A stretch of DNA of 64,000 bases from Stomorhina lunata (lineage: Eukaryota > Arthropoda > Insecta > Diptera > Rhiniidae), in assembly GCA_933228675.1 (NCBI GenBank), contig OW121740.1, positions 2,480,001 through 2,544,000 of the forward strand, given 5' to 3'. The translations under genes were made by a program, and so were the position numbers. Shown here piece by piece: positions 35,440 through 48,770 of the stretch (positions within the stretch are counted from its first letter, which is position 1; each line of letters opens with the position of its first letter). The notes under the pieces are model-generated. The model did no database searches. It had not been told where the DNA came from and saw only the letters and a program-made list of their open reading frames with translations.

Positions 35440-35511
35440 ATATGAAGTAGCTCAGTGGAAGAGTCTCTGCCTAGCAGTCGGAGGGTCTGGGTTCGAGCCC
35501 CCATGGGATCA
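35440..35511 (+). tRNA. tRNA-like sequence, tRNA-Ala(AGC)-like (pseudogene or SINE head)
   Basis: Box A TAGCTCAGTGG and box B GGTTCGAGCCC are both intact. The D arm GCTC-AGTGGAA-GAGT pairs. The anticodon arm TCTGC-CTAGCAG-TCGGA has four of five pairs and places AGC at 34-36, with T33 and A37. The T arm is partly paired around TTCGAGC. The 5' acceptor side (TATGAAG) does not pair with the 3' side (TGGGATC), so a normal acceptor stem is absent. Downstream is A/T-rich. This fits a SINE head or a decayed tRNA gene. Confidence 0.5.
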
Positions 35512-35860
35512 TAAAAAAATTTTGTATTTCGTTTAAAAATATATGTTTTTAATAAAACAACAACAAAAAAGTTGTTGCTGTTGTTGTTGTTGCTTTCAAA
35601 TTGCTTACCCAAGTCATTACTTTTCTGCAATTGGTAAGTACTTGCCTCCAATGACATCCCCATGTTAATGTAATGACTTAAACAGCGAATGAGTAAGTAG
35701 TTCGTGTTCAATAGTTTAACTGCTTAACTCATTATTTGGTAATGAAAAGTTTTACTGGGTAACTAAATGAAAACCAAAGAAAATAAAAAATGTAAAATTA
35801 AAAGTTTAAATAATCTATTCTGACTGGAAAATCAATAACTATGCAACTGTCACAAGCCAA

Positions 35861-38800
35861 GTCATAGTCTAGTCATAGTCTAGTCATAGTCTAGTCATAG
35901 TCTAGTCATAGTCTAGTCATAGTCTAGTCATAGTCTAGTCATAGTCTAGTCATAGTCTAGTCATAGTCTAGTCATAGTCTAGTCATAGTCTAGTCATAGT
36001 CTAGTCATAGTCTAGTCATAGTCTAGTCATAGTCTAGTCATAGTCTAGTCATAGTCTAGTCATAGTCTAGTCATAGTCTAGTCATAGTCTAGTCATAGTC
36101 TAGTCATAGTCTAGTCATAGTCTAGTCATAGTCTAGTCATAGTCTAGTCATAGTCTAGTCATAGTCTAGTCATAGTCTAGTCATAGTCTAGTCATAGTCT
36201 AGTCATAGTCTAGTCATAGTCTAGTCATAGTCTAGTCATAGTCTAGTCATAGTCTAGTCATAGTCTAGTCATAGTCTAGTCATAGTCTAGTCATAGTCTA
36301 GTCATAGTCTAGTCATAGTCTAGTCATAGTCTAGTCATAGTCTAGTCATAGTCTAGTCATAGTCTAGTCATAGTCTAGTCATAGTCTAGTCATAGTCTAG
36401 TCATAGTCTAGTCATAGTCTAGTCATAGTCTAGTCATAGTCTAGTCATAGTCTAGTCATAGTCTAGTCATAGTCTAGTCATAGTCTAGTCATAGTCTAGT
36501 CATAGTCTAGTCATAGTCTAGTCATAGTCTAGTCATAGTCTAGTCATAGTCTAGTCATAGTCTAGTCATAGTCTAGTCATAGTCTAGTCATAGTCTAGTC
36601 ATAGTCTAGTCATAGTCTAGTCATAGTCTAGTCATAGTCTAGTCATAGTCTAGTCATAGTCTAGTCATAGTCTAGTCATAGTCTAGTCATAGTCTAGTCA
36701 TAGTCTAGTCATAGTCTAGTCATAGTCTAGTCATAGTCTAGTCATAGTCTAGTCATAGTCTAGTCATAGTCTAGTCATAGTCTAGTCATAGTCTAGTCAT
36801 AGTCTAGTCATAGTCTAGTCATAGTCTAGTCATAGTCTAGTCATAGTCTAGTCATAGTCTAGTCATAGTCTAGTCATAGTCTAGTCATAGTCTAGTCATA
36901 GTCTAGTCATAGTCTAGTCATAGTCTAGTCATAGTCTAGTCATAGTCTAGTCATAGTCTAGTCATAGTCTAGTCATAGTCTAGTCATAGTCTAGTCATAG
37001 TCTAGTCATAGTCTAGTCATAGTCTAGTCATAGTCTAGTCATAGTCTAGTCATAGTCTAGTCATAGTCTAGTCATAGTCTAGTCATAGTCTAGTCATAGT
37101 CTAGTCATAGTCTAGTCATAGTCTAGTCATAGTCTAGTCATAGTCTAGTCATAGTCTAGTCATAGTCTAGTCATAGTCTAGTCATAGTCTAGTCATAGTC
37201 TAGTCATAGTCTAGTCATAGTCTAGTCATAGTCTAGTCATAGTCTAGTCATAGTCTAGTCATAGTCTAGTCATAGTCTAGTCATAGTCTAGTCATAGTCT
37301 AGTCATAGTCTAGTCATAGTCTAGTCATAGTCTAGTCATAGTCTAGTCATAGTCTAGTCATAGTCTAGTCATAGTCTAGTCATAGTCTAGTCATAGTCTA
37401 GTCATAGTCTAGTCATAGTCTAGTCATAGTCTAGTCATAGTCTAGTCATAGTCTAGTCATAGTCTAGTCATAGTCTAGTCATAGTCTAGTCATAGTCTAG
37501 TCATAGTCTAGTCATAGTCTAGTCATAGTCTAGTCATAGTCTAGTCATAGTCTAGTCATAGTCTAGTCATAGTCTAGTCATAGTCTAGTCATAGTCTAGT
37601 CATAGTCTAGTCATAGTCTAGTCATAGTCTAGTCATAGTCTAGTCATAGTCTAGTCATAGTCTAGTCATAGTCTAGTCATAGTCTAGTCATAGTCTAGTC
37701 ATAGTCTAGTCATAGTCTAGTCATAGTCTAGTCATAGTCTAGTCATAGTCTAGTCATAGTCTAGTCATAGTCTAGTCATAGTCTAGTCATAGTCTAGTCA
37801 TAGTCTAGTCATAGTCTAGTCATAGTCTAGTCATAGTCTAGTCATAGTCTAGTCATAGTCTAGTCATAGTCTAGTCATAGTCTAGTCATAGTCTAGTCAT
37901 AGTCTAGTCATAGTCTAGTCATAGTCTAGTCATAGTCTAGTCATAGTCTAGTCATAGTCTAGTCATAGTCTAGTCATAGTCTAGTCATAGTCTAGTCATA
38001 GTCTAGTCATAGTCTAGTCATAGTCTAGTCATAGTCTAGTCATAGTCTAGTCATAGTCTAGTCATAGTCTAGTCATAGTCTAGTCATAGTCTAGTCATAG
38101 TCTAGTCATAGTCTAGTCATAGTCTAGTCATAGTCTAGTCATAGTCTAGTCATAGTCTAGTCATAGTCTAGTCATAGTCTAGTCATAGTCTAGTCATAGT
38201 CTAGTCATAGTCTAGTCATAGTCTAGTCATAGTCTAGTCATAGTCTAGTCATAGTCTAGTCATAGTCTAGTCATAGTCTAGTCATAGTCTAGTCATAGTC
38301 TAGTCATAGTCTAGTCATAGTCTAGTCATAGTCTAGTCATAGTCTAGTCATAGTCTAGTCATAGTCTAGTCATAGTCTAGTCATAGTCTAGTCATAGTCT
38401 AGTCATAGTCTAGTCATAGTCTAGTCATAGTCTAGTCATAGTCTAGTCATAGTCTAGTCATAGTCTAGTCATAGTCTAGTCATAGTCTAGTCATAGTCTA
38501 GTCATAGTCTAGTCATAGTCTAGTCATAGTCTAGTCATAGTCTAGTCATAGTCTAGTCATAGTCTAGTCATAGTCTAGTCATAGTCTAGTCATAGTCTAG
38601 TCATAGTCTAGTCATAGTCTAGTCATAGTCTAGTCATAGTCTAGTCATAGTCTAGTCATAGTCTAGTCATAGTCTAGTCATAGTCTAGTCATAGTCTAGT
38701 CATAGTCTAGTCATAGTCTAGTCATAGTCTAGTCATAGTCTAGTCATAGTCTAGTCATAGTCTAGTCATAGTCTAGTCATAGTCTAGTCATAGTCTAGTC

Positions 38801-41800
38801 ATAGTCTAGTCATAGTCTAGTCATAGTCTAGTCATAGTCTAGTCATAGTCTAGTCATAGTCTAGTCATAGTCTAGTCATAGTCTAGTCATAGTCTAGTCA
38901 TAGTCTAGTCATAGTCTAGTCATAGTCTAGTCATAGTCTAGTCATAGTCTAGTCATAGTCTAGTCATAGTCTAGTCATAGTCTAGTCATAGTCTAGTCAT
39001 AGTCTAGTCATAGTCTAGTCATAGTCTAGTCATAGTCTAGTCATAGTCTAGTCATAGTCTAGTCATAGTCTAGTCATAGTCTAGTCATAGTCTAGTCATA
39101 GTCTAGTCATAGTCTAGTCATAGTCTAGTCATAGTCTAGTCATAGTCTAGTCATAGTCTAGTCATAGTCTAGTCATAGTCTAGTCATAGTCTAGTCATAG
39201 TCTAGTCATAGTCTAGTCATAGTCTAGTCATAGTCTAGTCATAGTCTAGTCATAGTCTAGTCATAGTCTAGTCATAGTCTAGTCATAGTCTAGTCATAGT
39301 CTAGTCATAGTCTAGTCATAGTCTAGTCATAGTCTAGTCATAGTCTAGTCATAGTCTAGTCATAGTCTAGTCATAGTCTAGTCATAGTCTAGTCATAGTC
39401 TAGTCATAGTCTAGTCATAGTCTAGTCATAGTCTAGTCATAGTCTAGTCATAGTCTAGTCATAGTCTAGTCATAGTCTAGTCATAGTCTAGTCATAGTCT
39501 AGTCATAGTCTAGTCATAGTCTAGTCATAGTCTAGTCATAGTCTAGTCATAGTCTAGTCATAGTCTAGTCATAGTCTAGTCATAGTCTAGTCATAGTCTA
39601 GTCATAGTCTAGTCATAGTCTAGTCATAGTCTAGTCATAGTCTAGTCATAGTCTAGTCATAGTCTAGTCATAGTCTAGTCATAGTCTAGTCATAGTCTAG
39701 TCATAGTCTAGTCATAGTCTAGTCATAGTCTAGTCATAGTCTAGTCATAGTCTAGTCATAGTCTAGTCATAGTCTAGTCATAGTCTAGTCATAGTCTAGT
39801 CATAGTCTAGTCATAGTCTAGTCATAGTCTAGTCATAGTCTAGTCATAGTCTAGTCATAGTCTAGTCATAGTCTAGTCATAGTCTAGTCATAGTCTAGTC
39901 ATAGTCTAGTCATAGTCTAGTCATAGTCTAGTCATAGTCTAGTCATAGTCTAGTCATAGTCTAGTCATAGTCTAGTCATAGTCTAGTCATAGTCTAGTCA
40001 TAGTCTAGTCATAGTCTAGTCATAGTCTAGTCATAGTCTAGTCATAGTCTAGTCATAGTCTAGTCATAGTCTAGTCATAGTCTAGTCATAGTCTAGTCAT
40101 AGTCTAGTCATAGTCTAGTCATAGTCTAGTCATAGTCTAGTCATAGTCTAGTCATAGTCTAGTCATAGTCTAGTCATAGTCTAGTCATAGTCTAGTCATA
40201 GTCTAGTCATAGTCTAGTCATAGTCTAGTCATAGTCTAGTCATAGTCTAGTCATAGTCTAGTCATAGTCTAGTCATAGTCTAGTCATAGTCTAGTCATAG
40301 TCTAGTCATAGTCTAGTCATAGTCTAGTCATAGTCTAGTCATAGTCTAGTCATAGTCTAGTCATAGTCTAGTCATAGTCTAGTCATAGTCTAGTCATAGT
40401 CTAGTCATAGTCTAGTCATAGTCTAGTCATAGTCTAGTCATAGTCTAGTCATAGTCTAGTCATAGTCTAGTCATAGTCTAGTCATAGTCTAGTCATAGTC
40501 TAGTCATAGTCTAGTCATAGTCTAGTCATAGTCTAGTCATAGTCTAGTCATAGTCTAGTCATAGTCTAGTCATAGTCTAGTCATAGTCTAGTCATAGTCT
40601 AGTCATAGTCTAGTCATAGTCTAGTCATAGTCTAGTCATAGTCTAGTCATAGTCTAGTCATAGTCTAGTCATAGTCTAGTCATAGTCTAGTCATAGTCTA
40701 GTCATAGTCTAGTCATAGTCTAGTCATAGTCTAGTCATAGTCTAGTCATAGTCTAGTCATAGTCTAGTCATAGTCTAGTCATAGTCTAGTCATAGTCTAG
40801 TCATAGTCTAGTCATAGTCTAGTCATAGTCTAGTCATAGTCTAGTCATAGTCTAGTCATAGTCTAGTCATAGTCTAGTCATAGTCTAGTCATAGTCTAGT
40901 CATAGTCTAGTCATAGTCTAGTCATAGTCTAGTCATAGTCTAGTCATAGTCTAGTCATAGTCTAGTCATAGTCTAGTCATAGTCTAGTCATAGTCTAGTC
41001 ATAGTCTAGTCATAGTCTAGTCATAGTCTAGTCATAGTCTAGTCATAGTCTAGTCATAGTCTAGTCATAGTCTAGTCATAGTCTAGTCATAGTCTAGTCA
41101 TAGTCTAGTCATAGTCTAGTCATAGTCTAGTCATAGTCTAGTCATAGTCTAGTCATAGTCTAGTCATAGTCTAGTCATAGTCTAGTCATAGTCTAGTCAT
41201 AGTCTAGTCATAGTCTAGTCATAGTCTAGTCATAGTCTAGTCATAGTCTAGTCATAGTCTAGTCATAGTCTAGTCATAGTCTAGTCATAGTCTAGTCATA
41301 GTCTAGTCATAGTCTAGTCATAGTCTAGTCATAGTCTAGTCATAGTCTAGTCATAGTCTAGTCATAGTCTAGTCATAGTCTAGTCATAGTCTAGTCATAG
41401 TCTAGTCATAGTCTAGTCATAGTCTAGTCATAGTCTAGTCATAGTCTAGTCATAGTCTAGTCATAGTCTAGTCATAGTCTAGTCATAGTCTAGTCATAGT
41501 CTAGTCATAGTCTAGTCATAGTCTAGTCATAGTCTAGTCATAGTCTAGTCATAGTCTAGTCATAGTCTAGTCATAGTCTAGTCATAGTCTAGTCATAGTC
41601 TAGTCATAGTCTAGTCATAGTCTAGTCATAGTCTAGTCATAGTCTAGTCATAGTCTAGTCATAGTCTAGTCATAGTCTAGTCATAGTCTAGTCATAGTCT
41701 AGTCATAGTCTAGTCATAGTCTAGTCATAGTCTAGTCATAGTCTAGTCATAGTCTAGTCATAGTCTAGTCATAGTCTAGTCATAGTCTAGTCATAGTCTA

Positions 41801-42724
41801 GTCATAGTCTAGTCATAGTCTAGTCATAGTCTAGTCATAGTCTAGTCATAGTCTAGTCATAGTCTAGTCATAGTCTAGTCATAGTCTAGTCATAGTCTAG
41901 TCATAGTCTAGTCATAGTCTAGTCATAGTCTAGTCATAGTCTAGTCATAGTCTAGTCATAGTCTAGTCATAGTCTAGTCATAGTCTAGTCATAGTCTAGT
42001 CATAGTCTAGTCATAGTCTAGTCATAGTCTAGTCATAGTCTAGTCATAGTCTAGTCATAGTCTAGTCATAGTCTAGTCATAGTCTAGTCATAGTCTAGTC
42101 ATAGTCTAGTCATAGTCTAGTCATAGTCTAGTCATAGTCTAGTCATAGTCTAGTCATAGTCTAGTCATAGTCTAGTCATAGTCTAGTCATAGTCTAGTCA
42201 TAGTCTAGTCATAGTCTAGTCATAGTCTAGTCATAGTCTAGTCATAGTCTAGTCATAGTCTAGTCATAGTCTAGTCATAGTCTAGTCATAGTCTAGTCAT
42301 AGTCTAGTCATAGTCTAGTCATAGTCTAGTCATAGTCTAGTCATAGTCTAGTCATAGTCTAGTCATAGTCTAGTCATAGTCTAGTCATAGTCTAGTCATA
42401 GTCTAGTCATAGTCTAGTCATAGTCTAGTCATAGTCTAGTCATAGTCTAGTCATAGTCTAGTCATAGTCTAGTCATAGTCTAGTCATAGTCTAGTCATAG
42501 TCTAGTCATAGTCTAGTCATAGTCTAGTCATAGTCTAGTCATAGTCTAGTCATAGTCTAGTCATAGTCTAGTCATAGTCTAGTCATAGTCTAGTCATAGT
42601 CTAGTCATAGTCTAGTCATAGTCTAGTCATAGTCTAGTCATAGTCTAGTCATAGTCTAGTCATAGTCTAGTCATAGTCTAGTCATAGTCTAGTCATAGTC
42701 TAGTCATAGTCTAGTTATAGTCAT
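35861..42724. repeat. 11-bp satellite array (AGTCTAGTCAT)n, about 624 copies
   Basis: The unit CATAGTCTAGT repeats head-to-tail for 6,864 bp. The phase is preserved from line to line across the whole array (sequence 660, 1320 and 6600 bp apart is in register), so I see no insertion or deletion, and the only clear substitution is in the last unit (AGTTATAGTCATG). Both edges are abrupt: CACAAGCCAA on the left and TCCTTTGCTA on the right. The unit contains TAG, and 11 is not a multiple of 3, so no frame stays open on the + strand; the minus strand closes at TGA. Confidence 0.99.
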
Positions 42725-45700
42725 GTCCTTTGCTACTCTTACTAGAAATACTTATTGCAATTTGTTGTTAAACTGAATAGGAATTATAATCAAAACATTC
42801 ACAGGTACAATGTGTAGCAAAACAGCAAATATTGAAATATTCAAAGTAAATCTTAGTGTGGGTGGGTTGAAATACAGTTTCTATTTGTAGTAAATGTTGT
42901 TGTAATTGTTTTTAAAATAAGACACATAAATAATCATACGAGTACAACTAGGCATATTTAGACAAAGTTTTTAACATTTGTAATCATATATTTACATATG
43001 TAAGATTTTATATTAATGTATATTTAAATTATAATGAATAATGAATAATGATGTGTTGAACAATCTGTTAAATGATTTACGAAAAAAATACAAAACGAAG
43101 TCTAAACTAAAAAAGAGATAAAATAAATGATTTTTAGGCATAATGTAGGCAATGGAATATTTTTGGTTTTCCGTTTTCTCTAACCTTCGTTATTCGTTCA
43201 CGCTTGACACCCTTTGGTTTTATGAATATTCATATCTTCATTTGTTATATTTTCTGTTTAGATAAAAAATGAAATGTTTATTATAAAATAAATACTTGTG
43301 GGGTAAAGGAAAATGCTCCCTGTTCTGTATTAGAAAGTCTGTATTGCAAACTAGAGTCAAGTGAAAAATTATAGATATTGCGGTTCCTTTTTTTCTCTGT
43401 GTTGGCTTTTTGGTAAGAAAATTTTCTAAATTAGTAAAGGTTTTTTCTTTAATAAATTGTTAAAATATATTTCGCCTTTTTTTCCTTTCTACATTAATAT
43501 TATGTTTTCAAATGCTTTAGCTTAAATTATTTTAAAGATGATTAATAAATATAAATTTATTTAAATGTTTGCGTGTTTAAGGTTCATAAATATAAAGAAA
43601 ATATTTTTGTAAAATACTATTCATAAGGTACATATTTATTATTTTCACTTAAGTTCTAAATTTTTCACATAAAATCATTTTAACTTCTTTAGGCTTTTGA
43701 GATTATTGTGGGTTTGTTTGTATTAATTGGGTATCAAATGTCATTTTTAGATTTTCGGTAATTATTTATAATTTTATCAAATGTCTGGCACTACTTAAAT
43801 GATGATAATGCAAAAATTTTTTGACTTAAAATATGATTGACATCTTGTAAATAATTTAATCCTTTGTTTTCTATTGCCTTAATAGATTTTAAGAATTATC
43901 TTTAGTGCTTTAATTTTTCATGTCAAATATTAAAATAATATAAAAAATTTACATTTCTTTTGTAATTCTTAAAGTATTGGCGAAAGATCCTATAAAGCTA
44001 TGAAATTTTTATGTTTTTTTAACATATTTTGGTTTAACCTTTTTAATATTTTTTCATGAATATAACTCTGGGCTCCTTTTTTCTTTTTTGAAATATATAT
44101 TTTTTTGTTCTTAATAAGTTGTTCTATTTCTCTACATTTATTAATTGTATTGAATCTTTCATTGTCCTGAAATCAATTTAGCGAAATAATTATTTGTTAA
44201 TTAAGTTAAATGACCGTAAATATTAATTATAATTTTTACTGTTTTTAAGTGACTTTCATATCTTGAAAGTCAATATTAAAGTACTCGAGCGAAAAAGTTA
44301 AATGACCTCAATAAGGTTGGCCAATAATGTAGTTAAGAAATTAGCAGATTTAATTTTAAATGTAAGAAAGATAACGAAACCAAGAAAAAGGTAGAAAAGG
44401 TTAAAAAAGCTAATTTGTTAAACACAAATTGCAAATCATCAAATGAATCTAGATGATGAAAAATATTTAATGAATATGTGGCAAATGAAAAATATTTTTA
44501 TGAGAATTATCTTAATTATAGTTAATTTTATCATTCAGTAAAAAAATCTTATAAAGCTTTACTATCATAAATGTTTTTACCCAAAAACTCTATCTACACT
44601 CAATCTTCTTTACTCTTAAAACGCCAAAGATTACGCATCGTATGATTAATATTATTCGAATTCAAATTAATCATACGCCACATAAACAATTTATGTTCGA
44701 AAAACACTTTATCAGTCACGTTTCTTGCCACAACTTTTATTGGTTCCCTGTGACACATTTAAGCGAAACCAAAATTATTTGTTTCTCTCGTCTAAAAAAG
44801 TCAATAAAATAAAGTCACCATTAAACATTTGGCTCAGGATCAGACAATGCAAAACAATAAAATAAAATTTATCATCTTTTAAGTTGCGTGAAAGACAAAA
44901 AGATTTCTTTTTTTTTTTTTTTTGTTTTCTCTACTTCTATTTCACACAAATACTCAATAAACTTTGCACTTGTACTAAAACTCCTGCTGGAGGCAATTGA
45001 ATCACGATAAATAGAGAGATGGGAAATAAAAAAGAAATAAAAACTATAATAAACCATGAAAATGTGTGTATCATGGAATGAATTGGGATAAAAGTTTTTA
45101 ACATAAATTTTCAAATATAAGAACATATTTGCTTATTGAAGGCTACAGAGCCAAGTTTATAAATTCAAATGAAAATGCGTACAATTTATGTGAAGTTTAA
45201 GATTAGAGGACCACACCAAAATGAAACAATTCATATCCTTAGTTATTTTAATAGAAAAATTGTAAAAAGGTCTAAGCAACTTTTTGCTATGCTCAACTAT
45301 TGAATTTCTGTACTTTTGAATTGTTCTACAGGTCGAAATAAAGGTCATATACGCTTTTCTTCTGGTTAACTTTTTATTCAGATCTCTCGAGTTTAAACAT
45401 GAACATGAAAATAGAACATTTGGATACCAGTATAGAAACTTTTATTTCTGTATATTAAGATAGCTTCATGGTAAACCAATTGCTTAAATTGTTCTTTTGC
45501 ATAATTTAATCTGCAACAAAACGTATTTATTTTGGTGAATAAATTCGTTTTGGTGCAGAAGACCACAAGCGCTTTTAAAGGTATCTATTGTTTAAATTAT
45601 GTATGTGGGTTTCTGCTCAACGAAACAGAATACTTGTGTCAATCACTTGTCATAGTAATCAAAATCAAATTCACAAAGGATGTCAAAGGAAAAATGTGTG

Positions 45701-48640
45701 AAAATTGTGGGGAAATAAAGAATACAAATGACTTGAAAACTAAAAAGAAATTCTTTTATTTAAGTCACTCTAAGAATTTCTTTAGTATTTTTTTCTAATT
45801 CATAGAGGTTTTGTGTTTTCAAGATAAATTCATACTTGAATACCACGTTCTAGACTCAAAAATAAAACACTATGGACACAACTAAATGAAATGTTTAAAA
45901 TAAGATATACATTTCTTTATTCAAGATTCAAGGTACATATAAATATTAGGTTTTTGTAGCAAGATTTTTCAAGAAAAAACGAGAAAATCATTTAAAATAT
46001 GTTGAAAGAGAAATAAAAGAAAATGTACTCAGAAATAGTGACAGTTTTCTGCAGTGACACTTCATTAAAATAAAAACAAAAAAAAAATCGGAAAGCAAAA
46101 AAAAAAAGAATATGGGAAAAACACCGCAAGTAACTTGGATATCTAGAGGTGTGTTGTTAGAGTGTGTGTGATATCCACTTAATACAAAGTTGGCAATAAG
46201 TAACTAACCAACCACATATACTAAAATAGAGAAGGTTACATACAAGGATACATACATATAAAGAGAACTACATAATAAACTCATAGGTATCCTATACATC
46301 CTTTCCTTAACTTCTTCATACAGATGTTGTAAGTATAAAGTGGTATTCTATAAATTTAGTATAGATAGAGTCAAACCCAACCAGCTCATCATCAAATCAA
46401 CTTAACGAGGCCAACAACAACTCGTAACATGACAACTTACACGGTCTTTTTCAATAAAAATCTTACATTCACGTTCTACGTATCTAACAAGTATATGTGG
46501 ATGAACTATAATAGATTTGTATAGGTATGTGTAGTTTTCTAGAATTTGTTTGTACTCTTAGGAAAAATACAGTACGTTACAGATAAATGATTGCTTGACT
46601 ACCGGTTTTATCTGACGTTCCTATAACAACGATTAAATCTTCTTTTAGCTCAAATATTTGATATGCGGAAGTGTGAAGATTGCTCCTTTTTATACATAAT
46701 ATTGAGTATTGGCAAATTTTTGGTAACCTAAGACTTTTTTCAAATCATATAAAAAAATTGACAAAGACTTTAATTTTTACACTTACTGTAAATAGAGAAG
46801 TCCGTTTGTACTTAACTGTCAACGTCTTTTATATAAACATAACATTTTTACTTTGACAGTTTTTTGTTTTTCGTTCACTTTCCTAACATTCTTCCTGTGG
46901 TGTTTTACATGAATGACAACCATTTGACTATTGTAGCTGTCATTTTGACTGTTAAGGTGGTTAAGAAATGCCACAATTTATTCCAACCAAAAAAAACATT
47001 TATTCATATACTCATGTTTTTCTCTTCAATCTATCATTAATACATACATATATACGAAGAACATTTACAAGGATACATTCATTACATATGAGTATGATGA
47101 CCGTGTAAAACTAGCAAGTATTTAGTAGTAGAAAAGTTTTCTGTACTTTTAGATGTACTCGTATGTTTGTATGTATGAACAAGTCTTAGGTATTTTTTGT
47201 CACAAATTCAGATTTTTTTTAAGAGCTGTTTTTAGCTAACAGGATATGTGATGGCTGTTGATATATGTGTCCATTTACCACTTACGTAAGCTTTATTTGC
47301 CACTCATTCGCACATACACAAAGGCAATTATTAGGAGAAAATATAAGAAAAAACATTACGATTTTTTTTCTCTGCTCTGAGTCTCTGTAAAAAACGAAAA
47401 AAATCATGTGAAAGCCAAAGGTTTTTTTCAAATGCTCAACAAATCTCTAGGTCTTCTGGTTGGCCTTTCGTATCACCACATTTTGTTCTTATGAAACGTC
47501 CCTATATATCGATAGTGATTGAGGATTTGTTGACTTTGGAATATTGTGGTTTTTTTGAAACCACTTTTTGCCTATTTTTATTTTAAATCCAGATGTTAAA
47601 ATCTGTGCTCTTGATTTTCATTATTTCTTCTTTTTGTCGACTTGTGTCTTTTAACACTATTTTTGACAGAATGTTTGAGTTTATTTTATTTTTGTTGATG
47701 CTGATGGTCTATGTATTTTTTTAATATATGTTTGGCTTTACTATATTTTTGGTGTAAGCGGATGTTGGGCTGCACGTGTGTTATACATGCATTTCCGGTT
47801 TAATTGATTTTGCCACAAAATGTGTAAAATCTGTTGAAAACTGCACAAAAACTTTATGGAATATTGAATGAATTCAGAGCATCATCGTCATACTGTATTT
47901 TGAAGTTTTCTATAAGGGACTACAGGAATAAAAAAAGGCTACATTTAATTCCAAAAAGATTCAAGCCAACACCATTACATCAAACAAATGTGTATGAAAT
48001 ATGTTTGTGTGTGTAAGCGTGTGAAAGTATAATGGTTTCTTCTATATATTACAAAAATATACATATATGATATTACATGGATCCTACCCATTAGTTTCGA
48101 ATTAAAGAGGATTCTATAAAATAAATGGAAGCGAAAGTGATTTCATATTTAACAATTTCTAAGCCTTCAGTTAATATTTTGTTATCCAAAAAAGTCAATA
48201 CAACTCTCTCGTGTTGTGTTAAATGAATATGGTAATTAGACTTACTCTGAAGTCTATAAAAAGAGCATATCACTGGCCGCCACCTTTAGTCTTACCGTGT
48301 ACATTCCTTTCCGACAGTGTCCTTTTATGATGCATGCATGCATTATGATTAGCCTAAATTTGTGGGAATGTTTTTCATAGATCATAACATATCATATCAT
48401 AAAATAAAGGATACATACGTTTTTGTAATTACTAATTTCTATTAAATTCATTAATTGTCACTGCATCCTTCATCGGGGCAAGCTGACTGCTATAACATGT
48501 TGTCGATGTAAATGAATTAAAATTTGCTGTAGAACAAAAAGCTTAATCAATGCGTCTTAACTTCATTTTCCAAACTTTACTGTTCTAAAAGTAGACATCA
48601 TGTGCAATTACTTTGTTAAACAATACAATAATATCTGGAT
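42725..48640. other. AT-rich intergenic DNA, no gene recognised
   Basis: About 5.9 kb without recognised coding, RNA or mobile element. Local features: ATGAATAATGAATAATGATG near 43032, a poly-T run near 44908-44924, and TACATACATATA simple sequence near 47041. The 88-residue frame at 45532-45798 has no motif I recognise and ends in low-complexity Phe/Lys. Confidence 0.55.
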
Positions 48641-48770
48641 TTTCTAAACTTTTCACCACCTTTCATATCTTTACTAACCCCTTTCAAAAGAAGGTAGCAT
48701 AATTCGTATATACAACATATACAATTTTATAGATAGTATTTGTGTGAGTATAAGTTCTTTAAAAAAAATA
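48641..48770 (+). repeat. Second copy of the repeat tail seen at 21059-21145
   Basis: ACCCCTTTCAAAAGAAGG, AATTCGTATATACAAC and ATAGATAGTATTTGTGTGAG match 21057-21145 over about 80 bp with moderate identity. Non-coding dispersed repeat. Confidence 0.5.

Larger units (their letters stand above)
34330..35761. mobile_element. Candidate composite repeat bounded by inverted TACCCAG(C/T)AAAACTT ends
   Basis: The left end reads TACCCAGCAAAACTT with GGTAATGACAAGTAC after it. The right end, inverted, reads TACCCAGTAAAACTTTTCAT. Inside are a B-box-like GGTTCAAATCC at 34473, a small foldback element (35254-35411), a tRNA-like sequence (35440-35511) and a GTT-rich run (35570-35595). It may be one element with insertions or two head-to-head repeats with the same terminus; no coding region is present. 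Confidence 0.35.

Noticed and set aside
35427..35711. 94-residue minus-strand open frame as a gene
   Set aside because: It runs through the tRNA-like sequence and GTT repeat; part of its reading is the antisense of a tRNA-like element.
35861..42724. The long repeat array as a CRISPR array
   Set aside because: The 11-bp units are contiguous with no spacers, and the window is eukaryotic.
45532..45798. 88-residue open frame as a small secreted protein
   Set aside because: No signal peptide or family motif, ends in a Phe/Lys low-complexity tail, and no neighbouring splice or promoter evidence.
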